Assembly (NCBI RefSeq): GCF_013416775.1
Contig: NZ_SZVI01000010.1
Coordinates: 1-64,000 of the forward strand
Length of the DNA stretch: 64,000 nt
Reading direction: 5' to 3'
Source of the DNA: Rhodoferax sp. BLA1
GTDB taxonomy: Bacteria > Pseudomonadota > Gammaproteobacteria > Burkholderiales > Burkholderiaceae_C
Below, one piece after another: positions 20,433 to 29,424 of the stretch (positions are counted from its first letter, which is position 1; each line of letters opens with the position of its first letter). Below the pieces are notes generated by a model. That model was not told where the DNA came from and ran no database searches. It saw only the letters and a program-made list of their open reading frames with translations. The position numbers and the translations under genes were made by a program.

Positions 20433-22172
20433 TCAGAAACTCTCCCACTCCTGTGAACCACCCGCCTTGGCGCCGCTGTCATGCGTCAAGGCCACCGCTT
20501 GCGGTGCTGCCTTGGCGACAGGTTGGCGGCTGCTGGCCAATTGCTTGGGTGCGCTGTGACTGACCGGGGTTGCCAGACTCGGCGTCTGGGTTGGTGTTGG
20601 GGTTGCGTACCCACTGTCCTGCCCCGCTGCCAGTTTGAACACCGCCACGGTACCCACCAGCTCTTGTGCCTGGCTCTTGAGGCTGCTGGCAGCGGCGGCC
20701 ATTTCTTCCACCAGAGCGGCGTTTTGTTGGGTGGCTTGGTCCATCTGCTGGATGGCTTCACCCACCTGGCCCACACCCTGGCTTTGTTCGACGCTGGCGG
20801 CGCTGATTTCACCCATGATGTCGTTGACGCGTTTGATCGAGTTCACCACTTCGGTCATGGTGGCGCCGGCTTGGTCGACCAGGCTGGTGCCTTGTTCAAC
20901 ACGCTCCACACTGGCGCTGATCAGGCTTTTGATTTCTTTGGCGGCTTCAGCTGAACGTCCGGCCAAACTGCGCACTTCGCTGGCAACCACCGCAAAACCA
21001 CGGCCCTGTTCTCCAGCACGGGCGGCTTCCACCGCCGCGTTCAAAGCCAGGATGTTGGTCTGGAAAGCGATGCCGTCAATCACACTGATGATGTCGCTGA
21101 TCTTGCGGCTCGATTCATTGATGCCTTTCATGGTGTTAACCACCTGGGCCACCACTTCACCGCCCTTGATGGCCACACTGCTGGCGTTTTGAGCGAGCTG
21201 GTTGGCTTGGCGCGCGTTGTCGGCATTTTGTTTGACGGTGGAGGACAGTTCTTCCATGGAGGCAGCGGTTTGTTCCAGGGCGCTGGCCTGGGACTCGGTG
21301 CGGCTGGAGAGGTCATGGTTGCCCTGGGCGATCTCGGCGCTGGCGGTGGAGACCGATTCGGAGCCGTGGCGTACTTTGGCGACCACTTCGATCAAGGCGG
21401 TTTGCATGCTGTCGAGTGCCTGCAGCACCTGCCCAGTTTCATCCTGAGACCGGATGTCGATCGTGCCCGACAAATCGCCAGCTGCCACACGGTCAGCCAC
21501 CTCAACCGCCTGGTTCAGCGGCCTGGTGATGGAGCGGGTGATGAGCCAAGCGATGGTGGACCCCAACAACAGCATCAAGACGCCCAAGGCCATCATGAGA
21601 TTGGAGTAGAGGGTGACGGCCACACCGGTATCTTTGGCCAAGTTCTCTGCTATGCCTTTTTGCAGCGCACGTGAGGCCTCGACCGCTTTGAACACCACAT
21701 TTTGCAGCGTGCGCACGTCGCTGGCCAACACCTCACTGGCCTGCGCTTTGTCGCCTGACTCGCCCAAAGCCATGGCACGATCGAGTTCGGCGTTGTAGGT
21801 GTCGTTGTTGTCATTGATGAGCTTGAGGGACGCCATCGCCTCGGGCAAGGTGACGCTTTGCGTGAGTTTGTCGAGAAGCTCCTTGTTGGCCTTTCTGACA
21901 TCCACAATCTTCATCTTCTCGATTTCCTGGAACATGGCATCGCTGCTGATGACGATATTGCGCGCAGAAAGGGCAACCGCATTGAAGTTGTCTTTCAGAT
22001 CGGAAAACTGCGCCATCTTGACCATGTGGTCGTTGGCCATGTCATCCAGATGCGTGGCCAGTGAGCGCAGCTGCCAGGCCGCAAGTGAGGCGATGGCGAT
22101 GCCAATCAGTATCACCAGGCCAAAGCCCGAGGCCAAGCGGGTTGAGAGCCGCATTTTTTTGATCGTGAACAA
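20433..22172 (-). CDS. Methyl-accepting chemotaxis protein with C-terminal CheR/CheB tether
   Basis: 579 residues. TM1 (about 12-34), a four-helix-bundle-type periplasmic sensor domain (about 35-190), TM2 (about 190-212), a HAMP domain (about 213-266) and a long cytoplasmic signalling coiled coil. The hairpin tip contains [21 protein letters not shown] and [28 protein letters not shown]. After a Pro/Thr-rich linker the protein ends EWESF, matching the xWxxF pentapeptide that tethers CheR and CheB in high-abundance receptors. Ligand unknown. Monocistronic. Confidence 0.95.
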   Translation of the reverse strand: MFTIKKMRLSTRLASGFGLVILIGIAIASLAAWQLRSLATHLDDMANDHMVKMAQFSDLKDNFNAVALSARNIVISSDAMFQEIEKMKIVDVRKANKELLDKLTQSVTLPEAMASLKLINDNNDTYNAELDRAMALGESGDKAQASEVLASDVRTLQNVVFKAVEASRALQKGIAENLAKDTGVAVTLYSNLMMALGVLMLLLGSTIAWLITRSITRPLNQAVEVADRVAAGDLSGTIDIRSQDETGQVLQALDSMQTALIEVVAKVRHGSESVSTASAEIAQGNHDLSSRTESQASALEQTAASMEELSSTVKQNADNARQANQLAQNASSVAIKGGEVVAQVVNTMKGINESSRKISDIISVIDGIAFQTNILALNAAVEAARAGEQGRGFAVVASEVRSLAGRSAEAAKEIKSLISASVERVEQGTSLVDQAGATMTEVVNSIKRVNDIMGEISAASVEQSQGVGQVGEAIQQMDQATQQNAALVEEMAAAASSLKSQAQELVGTVAVFKLAAGQDSGYATPTPTQTPSLATPVSHSAPKQLASSRQPVAKAAPQAVALTHDSGAKAGGSQEWESF

Positions 22173-22345
22173 GACAAGTCTCCAAATTTGTTAGTGTGAG
22201 TGGTAGCCAGCTACCGTTTGACCTGCTTGAAGGGCGCATCAAGCACGGGGATTCTCATACAAATACACATGGGGAAAGTTGTTCTATCTCAAGTCAATGA
22301 GCCGCTTTGGGACGATGGATCTGATGTGCCTGGAAAATTGGCATG

Positions 22346-22393
22346 AAAATAGCTTCTAGCCCTTACTGAATAAGGGCTGGAAGCTATGAATAT
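22346..22393 (+). repeat. Dispersed hairpin repeat, copy 4 (best palindrome)
   Basis: AAAATAGCTTCTAGCCCTTA, then CTGAATAAGGGCTGGAAGCTATGAA. The arms TAGCTTC-AGCCCTTA and TAAGGGCT-GAAGCTA pair almost perfectly, so this copy defines the family as a 17-bp-stem hairpin. It lies upstream of the chemoreceptor. Confidence 0.88.
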
Positions 22394-22453
22394 CGAAGTG
22401 AACTAGCGAGTCACAGGGCGGTGCGTGGCCACTCGTGCGTCTGGTGTGTGTCG

Positions 22454-22705
22454 TTAGGGCTGGGATGCTTCTGGCGCTTCCAGCGCTTTGCTGAGCTGGT
22501 CCACCACAAGCGCCCATTCCGCGTCTTGACTCAAGGCCTCGCGCAAAAAGGCCGCTTGGGAGGGGGTCCAGTAGGGCGCTTCGGCGAGTCGCATGTCTTG
22601 CGCCATGGACCGGTGTTTGATCAGGAACTCGGCAATGCTCTGGTCGTCGTCAGGCAGGCCAAGTTGTGCAAACAAAGCAGCAAAGTGAGGTTGGGTGGTG
22701 TGCAT
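22454..22705 (-). CDS. DUF2789 family protein
   Basis: 83 residues: FAALFAQLGLPDDDQSIAEFLIKHR, then LAEAPYWTPSQAAFLREALSQDAEWALVVDQL. This is the full pattern of the small DUF2789 family of proteobacteria; function unknown. It begins 26 bp after the FMN reductase on the same strand, so it should share that transcript and the regulon site C upstream of it. Confidence 0.88.
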   Translation of the reverse strand: MHTTQPHFAALFAQLGLPDDDQSIAEFLIKHRSMAQDMRLAEAPYWTPSQAAFLREALSQDAEWALVVDQLSKALEAPEASQP

Positions 22706-22731
22706 AGGGCTGTCTCCAAAGCGGGTTGTGG

Positions 22732-23283
22732 TCAGGCTGTGTGTTGTCGGACCCAGGCCACATACTGGTCCATCCAGCCTTGCAGGAATTTTTTGCTGCT
22801 CTCGCCGATACCGCCATCACTGTCAAACAGACCGTCTTTGGCCTGGATAAACGCCTCGGGTTGGCCCAGGGTGGGCACGTTCAGGTAAGCCAGGATGTTG
22901 CGCAGGTGCTGCTGCGCCATGGCCGTGCCGATGGCACCGACCGACACTCCGATGACACCCGCTGGTTTGCCCGCCCAGGCATTGGCGCCATAGGGGCGAG
23001 AGCCGTGGTCCAGCGCATTTTTGAGCACGCCGGGGATCGATCGGTTGTATTCCGGCGTGACAAACAACAGCCCGTGTGCGGCCTGGATGTCCGACTTGAG
23101 TTGCAGCACCGGCGCTGCCTGATGTGCATCGTCGTCCTGGTTGTACAGCGGCAACTCACCAATCTGGACCTGCTTGAAGGTGAAATCAACCGGCGCCAGC
23201 CTGGCCAGCGCGGTGGCGAGTTTTTTGTTGAATGAATCCTGGCGCAGGCTGCCAACCATCACGGCGATATGGAACTGGGTCAT
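22732..23283 (-). CDS. NADPH-dependent FMN reductase (SsuE/ChrR-type flavodoxin-fold)
   Basis: 183 residues from ATG 23283. The flavodoxin-like fold reads FHIAVMVGSLRQDSFNKKLATAL (phosphate-binding loop), GLLFVTPEYNRSIPGVLKNALDHGSRP (the conserved PEYN(R/G)S-PG-LKNA-D motif) and KPAGVIGVSVGAIGTAMAQQHLRNILAYLN. Such enzymes reduce flavins, quinones or chromate and help in oxidative stress. The frame runs upstream to 23535 without domain character. A regulon site (C) lies 47 bp upstream; DUF2789 follows. Confidence 0.92.
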   Translation of the reverse strand: MTQFHIAVMVGSLRQDSFNKKLATALARLAPVDFTFKQVQIGELPLYNQDDDAHQAAPVLQLKSDIQAAHGLLFVTPEYNRSIPGVLKNALDHGSRPYGANAWAGKPAGVIGVSVGAIGTAMAQQHLRNILAYLNVPTLGQPEAFIQAKDGLFDSDGGIGESSKKFLQGWMDQYVAWVRQHTA

Positions 23284-23305
23284 GTCTTTCTCCAAAAAAA
23301 GGGGC

Positions 23306-23348
23306 AGTTTGTGCCACAACTGTGCGCGATGACAGTGCGTTGGCGCAC
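23306..23348 (-). promoter_or_regulatory. Regulon site C for the FMN reductase/DUF2789 operon
   Basis: On the minus strand: GTGCG-CCAA-CGCAC (23348-23335), -35 CTGTCA (23335-23330), 18-bp spacer and a weak -10 CAAACT (23311-23306). A second, poorer half-match (ACTGTGCGCGATGACA) overlaps it. Confidence 0.6.
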
Positions 23349-23480
23349 CTTGGTCGACTGATGACCATCGGCTGGCCAGGGGTTTCAAGAACACGTCATG
23401 GGTGTCTGCGTGACCTGGCGAACATGCGGTGGTTTGAACATTCTTTAGGATCGGGCTTTTTTGATGAGAGGGGTTCTGCC

Positions 23481-24923
<1,443 letters not shown>

Positions 24924-24955
24924 ATCGGGCACCTGCCACTTTGAATAGGCACTGT

Positions 24956-24997
24956 GTTCGCCAGCCCACCGACTGGAGGCCAGCGCCGACCTAAGCT
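24956..24997 (+). promoter_or_regulatory. Regulon site I for the collagen-like lipoprotein
   Basis: GTTCG-CCAG-CCCAC (24956-24969), -35 CCGACT (24969-24974), 17-bp spacer, -10 TAAGCT (24992-24997). It is 33 bp after fumC and 23 bp before the next start codon. Confidence 0.65.
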
Positions 24998-25020
24998 GCG
25001 GCTTTTTTAAAGGACACACC

Positions 25021-25269
25021 ATGCGCTACACACTTTTGATTTCTGCCGTGATGGCCACCCTGAGCTTGGTCGCTTGTGAACGCAACACTGTGGTTACACC
25101 GACCCCGGAAACAGTCGTTGTGCCTGGCCCTGCCGGTCCAGCGGGCCCCACAGGTACAACGGGTGCAACCGGCGATCAGGGTGCAACTGGCACCCAAGGC
25201 GCCACCGGCGACGCGGGCACAGGCACCACGGTCATCGTGACCCCTCCAGCCTCGGCGCCAGCCAACTGA
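25021..25269 (+). CDS. Small collagen-like repeat lipoprotein
   Basis: 82 residues. Signal peptide with lipobox LSLVACE (mature Cys near residue 19). A Thr/Pro/Val-rich stalk (20-35) leads into 10-12 consecutive Gly-X-Y triplets (about 36-67: GPAGPAGPTG, then TTGATGDQGATGTQGATGDAG) and a Pro/Ala-rich tail. Gly-X-Y runs of this kind form collagen-like triple helices in bacterial surface proteins; that this short one does so is inference. Lipidated at one end, it could make a trimeric surface fibril. No family name is known to me. Confidence 0.82.
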   Translation: MRYTLLISAVMATLSLVACERNTVVTPTPETVVVPGPAGPAGPTGTTGATGDQGATGTQGATGDAGTGTTVIVTPPASAPAN

Positions 25270-25303
25270 TCACCTGCCACTGTTTGTTTTAGGAGCCTGT
25301 TGT

Positions 25304-26643
25304 ATGACATCCCTCGCTGTTTCTCGCTCACCCAGGCTCAACCGGTCACTTGGTGTGCTGGCGGCCGTTCTGGCTGTCTGCAGCCAGGTACCGGTTCACA
25401 GTGCCGACGTGGGTTTTGGCCCGCAGCCCACACTGCCAGCGCCGGAGCATGCCCTGGTACCCACCGTGAACATTGCGCCCGCCATTGGTTGGCCCGCAGG
25501 CGCGGCACCCACCCCGGCGCCCGGTACCCAGGTGGCTGCGTTTGCCAGCGGCCTGGACCACCCGCGCTGGTTGTATGTGTTGCCCAATGGGGATGTGCTG
25601 GTGGCCGAAACCAACGCACCGCCCAAGCCCGACGATGGCAAAGGCATCAAAGGCTGGGTCATGGGCAAGGTGATGCAACGCGCAGGGGCAGCCGTGCCCA
25701 GCGCCAACCGCATTACGTTGCTGCGCGACAGCAATGGCGACGGTGTCGCCGATTTGCGCTCGGTGTTGATCGAGGGGCTGAACTCTCCGTTTGGCATGGT
25801 GCTGGTGGGGCGCACCCTGTATGTGGCCAACTCCGATGCAGTGCTGGGTTTCCCGTACATGGATGGGGCGCTACACAGATCCTGGCGGCGGGCACCAAGC
25901 TGGTGGATTTGCCGGCCGGCCCGATCAACCACCACTGGACCAAAAACCTGATCGCCAGCCAGGACGGCAGCAAGCTCTATGTGACCGTGGGTTCCAACAG
26001 CAATGTGGCTGAGCGGGGCATGGAGGCAGAGGCCGGACGCGCTGCGATCTGGGAGGTGGATATCGCCAGTGCCAAACAACGCCTGTTTGCCACCGGCTTG
26101 CGCAACCCCAATGGCCTGGCCTGGGAGCCCAGCACTGGGGCTTTGTGGACGGTGGTGAATGAGCGCGATGAGCTGGGTGACGATCTGGTGCCTGATTTTT
26201 TGACCTCGGTGTCTGACGGCGGTTTTTACGGCTGGCCGTACAGCTACTTTGGCCAGCATGTGGACTCGCGGGTAGAGCCGCAGCGGCCTGATCTGGTGGC
26301 CAAGGCCAAAGCACCAGACTACGCGCTGGGCGCCCACACCGCCTCACTCGGGCTGGCTGCTGCTACGGGCAACACCCTGGGGCAGACCTTTGCCAATGGC
26401 ATGTTCATTGGCCAGCATGGCTCCTGGAACCGCCGTCCTCACAGTGGTTACAAGGTGGTTTTTGTGCCCTTCAAATCAGGTCAGCCCGCGGGTGACCCTG
26501 TGGATGTGTTGACCGGTTTTCTCAACCCAGAGGGCAAGGCGCAAGGGCGACCCGTGGGTGTGGTCCTGGACAAACAAGGCGCCTTGCTGGTGGCCGACGA
26601 TGTGGGCAATGTGGTGTGGCGCGTCAGTGCCAAAGCTTTATAG
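25304..26643 (+). pseudogene. Sorbosone dehydrogenase-like (PQQ-type beta-propeller) gene with a frameshift
   Basis: The first frame (25304-about 25870) encodes a signal peptide and then [82 protein letters not shown]. The second frame continues [53 protein letters not shown] and [20 protein letters not shown] to the stop at 26643. The joined sequence is a full-length periplasmic quinoprotein of the L-sorbosone dehydrogenase family. The break lies at 25866-25879 and equals the loss of one base. Either the gene is inactivated or the assembly has an error here. Confidence 0.85.
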
Positions 26644-26644
26644 C

Positions 26645-26692
26645 GAAATTGGCTTCTGGCCCTTTTGATGTAAGGGCTGGCAGCTATCTTTT
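26645..26692 (+). repeat. Dispersed hairpin repeat, copy 5
   Basis: GCGAAATTGGCTTCTGGCCC, then TTAAGGGCTGGCAGCTA-like sequence (GTAAGGGCTGGCAGCTATCT). It starts 2 bp after the stop codon of the sorbosone-dehydrogenase-like gene. Confidence 0.8.
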
Positions 26693-26724
26693 TGTAGTTT
26701 CCAACACACGATCCAACACCTGCC

Positions 26725-26753
26725 GACAGTGCCCTCGTAAAGAGGGCGCTGTC
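26725..26753. terminator. Strong hairpin in the convergent gap before the PRC-barrel gene
   Basis: GACAGTGCCCTC-GTAAA-GAGGGCGCTGTC: a 12-bp stem with one G-T pair. There is no proper T-run on either side, so termination is likely factor-assisted or incomplete. Confidence 0.5.
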
Positions 26754-26763
26754 AGCGAGGTGT

Positions 26764-27180
26764 TTAAGAGACGGGCAGGGCGCTAGCTTGTGTGCCGTTG
26801 CCGCCGCGGGCATCCTTGCCCCAGGTCTGGTCCGCCACGTGGGGCCACTTGTCCTTGTCAAAACCGGCGCTGGCCTCCAGACGCTCTTTGGCCACATCCA
26901 GGGTAAAGCGCTCATTTTTGGTGTCCAGGCTCAAAGCATCCCAAGGCACGGCAAACAGCTTGTCACCGATGCCCAGAATGCCGCCATACGACAACACCGC
27001 GTAACTGATGGTGCCAGCGCGCACATCCAGCATGATGTCCAGGATGGTGCCCAGGTCTTCATCCTGGTGGTTGACCACGCTGTTGCCGATCAAGGTGTCT
27101 GCCCCCATCAGTCGGGGGCCGGGACCATGGCTGTCAGAGACAGCGAATGCGCCAAAACCGTCGCTTTGCAGTTCGTTCAT
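26764..27180 (-). CDS. PRC-barrel domain protein
   Basis: 138 residues. The PRC-barrel (about 22-100) reads LMGADTLIGNSVVNHQDEDLGTILDIMLDVRAGTISYAVLSYGGILGIGDKLFAVPWDAL, followed by a helical tail FTLDVAKERLEASAGFDKDKWP. Such soluble proteins are commonly found with CsbD and BON proteins in stress clusters of proteobacteria; molecular role unknown. It is 44 bp downstream of csbD on the same strand and thus part of the site B1 transcript. Confidence 0.9.
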   Translation of the reverse strand: MNELQSDGFGAFAVSDSHGPGPRLMGADTLIGNSVVNHQDEDLGTILDIMLDVRAGTISYAVLSYGGILGIGDKLFAVPWDALSLDTKNERFTLDVAKERLEASAGFDKDKWPHVADQTWGKDARGGNGTQASALPVS

Positions 27181-27224
27181 GGTGTTGTCCTTTCTTGGGT
27201 GGCGTGAAGTGGAAGGCGCCGGGT

Positions 27225-27434
27225 TCAGGCCTTGGACTTGGCGGCTTTTGTCACCGCATCGCGGGCGTCTTTGGCCACTTCTTTGAGATCGCCAAAACCT
27301 TTTTGAATCTTGCCTTCGACCTGCAACTTGGCGCCTTTGGCCTGCTGCTCTTTGCTGTCCACCAGTTTGCCAGCACCTTCCTGCACTTTGCCGGCGATGT
27401 CTTTAACTTGGCCCTTGACTTGGTCTTTGTTCAT
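27225..27434 (-). CDS. CsbD family stress protein
   Basis: 69 residues from ATG 27434: MNKDQVKGQVKDIAGKVQEG, then AGKLVDSKEQQAKGAKLQVEGKIQKGFGDLKE. The whole protein is the CsbD-like domain, a charged helical fold induced by general stress in many bacteria. The frame runs upstream to 27470 without family similarity. First gene of a two-gene unit with the PRC-barrel gene; regulon site B1 is 84 bp upstream. Confidence 0.93.
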   Translation of the reverse strand: MNKDQVKGQVKDIAGKVQEGAGKLVDSKEQQAKGAKLQVEGKIQKGFGDLKEVAKDARDAVTKAAKSKA

Positions 27435-27494
27435 GATGTTTCCTTGTGAAAAGTGGATAAATGCATACACGAGCCCAATGCAGACTCAGGTCCA

Positions 27495-27536
27495 AGATTA
27501 GCCAGGGCAAGCGTTTGTGTCGGTGCGCTTGCATAC
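27495..27536 (-). promoter_or_regulatory. Regulon site B1 for csbD/PRC-barrel
   Basis: On the minus strand: GTATG-CAAG-CGCAC (27536-27523), -35 CCGACA (27523-27518), 17-bp spacer, -10 TAATCT (27500-27495). Confidence 0.7.
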
Positions 27537-27555
27537 ACACAGCGCGCGTGTTTGG

Positions 27556-27597
27556 GTGCGCCAACACACCGACAACGGCTTGTCGTCGGCCTACGCT
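27556..27597 (+). promoter_or_regulatory. Regulon site B2 for the coiled-coil protein
   Basis: GTGCG-CCAA-CACAC (27556-27569), -35 CCGACA (27569-27574), 17-bp spacer, -10 TACGCT (27592-27597). It is back to back with B1, the two palindromes being 19 bp apart. Confidence 0.7.
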
Positions 27598-27655
27598 GCA
27601 ACAGGCAGGCTGCGGTTTGCGCAGGCCCAAGCTCTTTTCACCAGGAGGACACACC

Positions 27656-27940
27656 ATGACCACACGTGACATCTACATCACCAAAATGAAACTGCAACTC
27701 GACGAGCTGAATTTGCAAATGGCCAAACTCGAAGCCCGCGCCCAGGAAGCGCGTGAAGACGTGCGAGACACCTACAAGACCGAGATGGCCAAGTTGCACC
27801 AGCAGTCCGAACTGGCCAAGGCCAAACTTGCTGAGATGCAGGCCAGCACCGAGTCGGCCTGGGACAGCATGGTGGCCGAGATGGACAAGGTGCGCGACGC
27901 CTTTGTGCACTCGTTTCGTTATTTCAAGTCACAGCTCTGA
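27656..27940 (+). CDS. Small soluble coiled-coil protein of unknown function
   Basis: 94 residues from ATG 27656, preceded by a good ribosome site (AGGAGG, 27643-27648). Apart from the first ten residues the chain is one amphipathic helix with heptad character: MKLQLDELNLQMAKLEARAQ, then EAREDVRDTYKTEMAKLHQQSELAKAKLAEMQAS. It ends in AFVHSFRYFKSQL. No signal peptide or membrane helix. I do not recognise a named family. Its promoter carries regulon site B2, placing it with csbD. Confidence 0.82.
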   Translation: MTTRDIYITKMKLQLDELNLQMAKLEARAQEAREDVRDTYKTEMAKLHQQSELAKAKLAEMQASTESAWDSMVAEMDKVRDAFVHSFRYFKSQL

Positions 27941-27975
27941 GGTGAGTTGCCGGTGTGGCTGAGCCAGACAGCAGC

Positions 27976-28878
27976 TCACTGCGCCGTTTGCTGGCGCAAG
28001 TGTTCGGCCCGTTTCATCGTGAGGTAAGCGGGCCGTTCAATTTCATGCAATTGTTCTGAGTAAGTTTCGGAGGCGCTGAACCAGTGTTGCAGGCTGGCCT
28101 CAAAACGTTGGGCAGGTGGCTGCTGGCGGGTTGCCAGGTAGCTGTTGATCGCCAGGTAATAGCGCATGGTGTTGCGCTCAAGCAACGCTCGCATGCCCTT
28201 GATCCGAACCGGTGCTCCCTGTGCCGCCTGGCTCAGCACGGTAAAGCCGACTTTGTCGCTGCCCACGGTGGCCAGATAGGTCTGCATCGCGAGCCGGGCG
28301 GCCAGATTGGCGCTGTAGGCGTAGGTCAAATGCAAAAAGGTTTGCCCCGTGGCCAGCGCCACCGCTTCCAGGCGGATCTGGTAGTCACGGGTACCCATCG
28401 GGCCTTCTCTGGCGCTCAGTTGCACCTCAAAGTAGTCGGGTTGGCTGGTGGTCAGGGAGTAGGCCAAGGTCACACGTGACGACTGGCTCAGTGTTTGGGG
28501 TGATTTGCTGCCGATGTTGAGTTGGACCTGCTGGCCCTGTACGCCGTCGAGGGCATGGCAGTACTTGGTGTTCAGGTGCAGGATCATCACCTCGCACCAT
28601 TGTTGTGGGTCTTGCAGTGCGCGACTGACGTTGGCAAACGGAAAGGCCACCAGTGCATACATGTCGCCGCGCAAACCTTGTGTCGTTTCTTTGGACACCA
28701 ACACCAGGGGGCGCGCAAACACATTGTGCTGGAGAGACTCGTCCAACGTGCTGCGCTGTGTTCGAAGCCGTTGCGCGGCCTCCGAGCTGTCCTGCGCTAA
28801 CGCAGTGCCCAGGCAACTGACCAAGCCCAACGCCAGCAGGCAGCGCCAGAGGCGACCCACCGGCGAGGGTGAACTCAC
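27976..28878 (-). CDS. Exported protein of unknown function
   Basis: 300 residues with a clear signal peptide (LLALGLVSCLGTALAQ, cleavage near residue 29). The mature part has no family I can name. It contains ALVAFPFANVSRALQDPQQWCEVMILHLNTKYC with two cysteines that could pair, a beta-rich middle (VTLAYSLTTSQPDYFEVQLSA) and a helical C-terminus (RYYLAINSYLATRQQPPAQRFEASLQHWF). The layout recalls periplasmic START-like or lipid-binding folds, but this is a guess. It starts 3 bp after the glycine-zipper gene, so the two form one unit under site G. Confidence 0.75.
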   Translation of the reverse strand: MSSPSPVGRLWRCLLALGLVSCLGTALAQDSSEAAQRLRTQRSTLDESLQHNVFARPLVLVSKETTQGLRGDMYALVAFPFANVSRALQDPQQWCEVMILHLNTKYCHALDGVQGQQVQLNIGSKSPQTLSQSSRVTLAYSLTTSQPDYFEVQLSAREGPMGTRDYQIRLEAVALATGQTFLHLTYAYSANLAARLAMQTYLATVGSDKVGFTVLSQAAQGAPVRIKGMRALLERNTMRYYLAINSYLATRQQPPAQRFEASLQHWFSASETYSEQLHEIERPAYLTMKRAEHLRQQTAQ

Positions 28879-28881
28879 AGC

Positions 28882-29103
28882 TTACTTTTTGGTGGCTTCG
28901 TGGCCAATCACACCACCCACAGCGGCGCCGACGCCGGTGCAGGCCAAGCCGCCACACAGCACATTGCCAGCCACACCACCAATCACGGCACCGGTGGCCG
29001 TGCCTTTTTCCTGATGTGTCATGCCAGCGCAGCCAGCCAGACCCAGAGACGAGACCAACAGCAGGGCAGACAGGCCAGTGCAAAAACGGGTATTCAATTT
29101 CAT
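28882..29103 (-). CDS. Glycine-zipper lipoprotein
   Basis: 73 residues from ATG 29103. Lipobox LGLAGCA; the mature part is a glycine-zipper hairpin, GTATGAVIGGVAGNVLCGGL followed by GVGAAVGGVIGHEATKK. Small proteins of this type (osmotically inducible OsmB-like) insert into or sit on the outer membrane. Its operon partner is the exported protein at 27976. Confidence 0.85.
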   Translation of the reverse strand: MKLNTRFCTGLSALLLVSSLGLAGCAGMTHQEKGTATGAVIGGVAGNVLCGGLACTGVGAAVGGVIGHEATKK

Positions 29104-29172
29104 GGCAAATTCTCCAGACAAACAAGGATGTATCCAGTCATGAAAGTGCATTCACTTTCACGGGCGAGTCCC

Positions 29173-29214
29173 ATTGTTGGCTTCAGCGTGCCAGGTGTCT
29201 GTGCGGCAACGAAC
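29173..29214 (-). promoter_or_regulatory. Regulon site G for the glycine-zipper operon
   Basis: On the minus strand: GTTCG-TTGC-CGCAC (29214-29201), -35 CAGACA (29201-29196), 17-bp spacer, -10 AACAAT (29178-29173). The half-sites match well, the N4 centre differs from the other copies. Confidence 0.55.
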
Positions 29215-29254
29215 ACTGCGCAGCAAAGGTCGCAGTTCGATTTTGCTATTGAAT

Positions 29255-29297
29255 ATGAAGCTATCAGGCCTTTATTTAAAAGGGATAGCAGTCAAAA
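29255..29297 (-). repeat. Dispersed hairpin repeat, copy 6 (inverted, diverged)
   Basis: TATGAAGCTATCAGGCCTTT, then ATTTAAAAGGGATAGCAGTC. More diverged than the others but with the same order of blocks. Confidence 0.6.
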
Positions 29298-29319
29298 AGA
29301 CAGTGAATGTATGGAAAAT

Positions 29320-29344
29320 CAGCCCTACCGGTTAAGCAGGGCTG
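29320..29344 (-). terminator. Candidate terminator downstream of the porin gene
   Basis: CAGCCCT-(11 nt)-AGGGCTG forms a 7-bp stem; on the minus strand it is followed by ATTTT. It lies about 80 bp after the porin stop codon. Confidence 0.5.
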
Positions 29345-29424
29345 ATATCTACACGAACTAAACACGCTGAGCAGAGGTGTCCCAAAGTTCGCCTCTGCCT
29401 TGGCGTGCCTGGCCCCCGAAGGGT

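Noticed and set aside
26697..26715. CCAACACACGATC resembles the right half of regulon site B2
   Set aside because: The left half-site is absent and no gene start lies downstream in the required direction.
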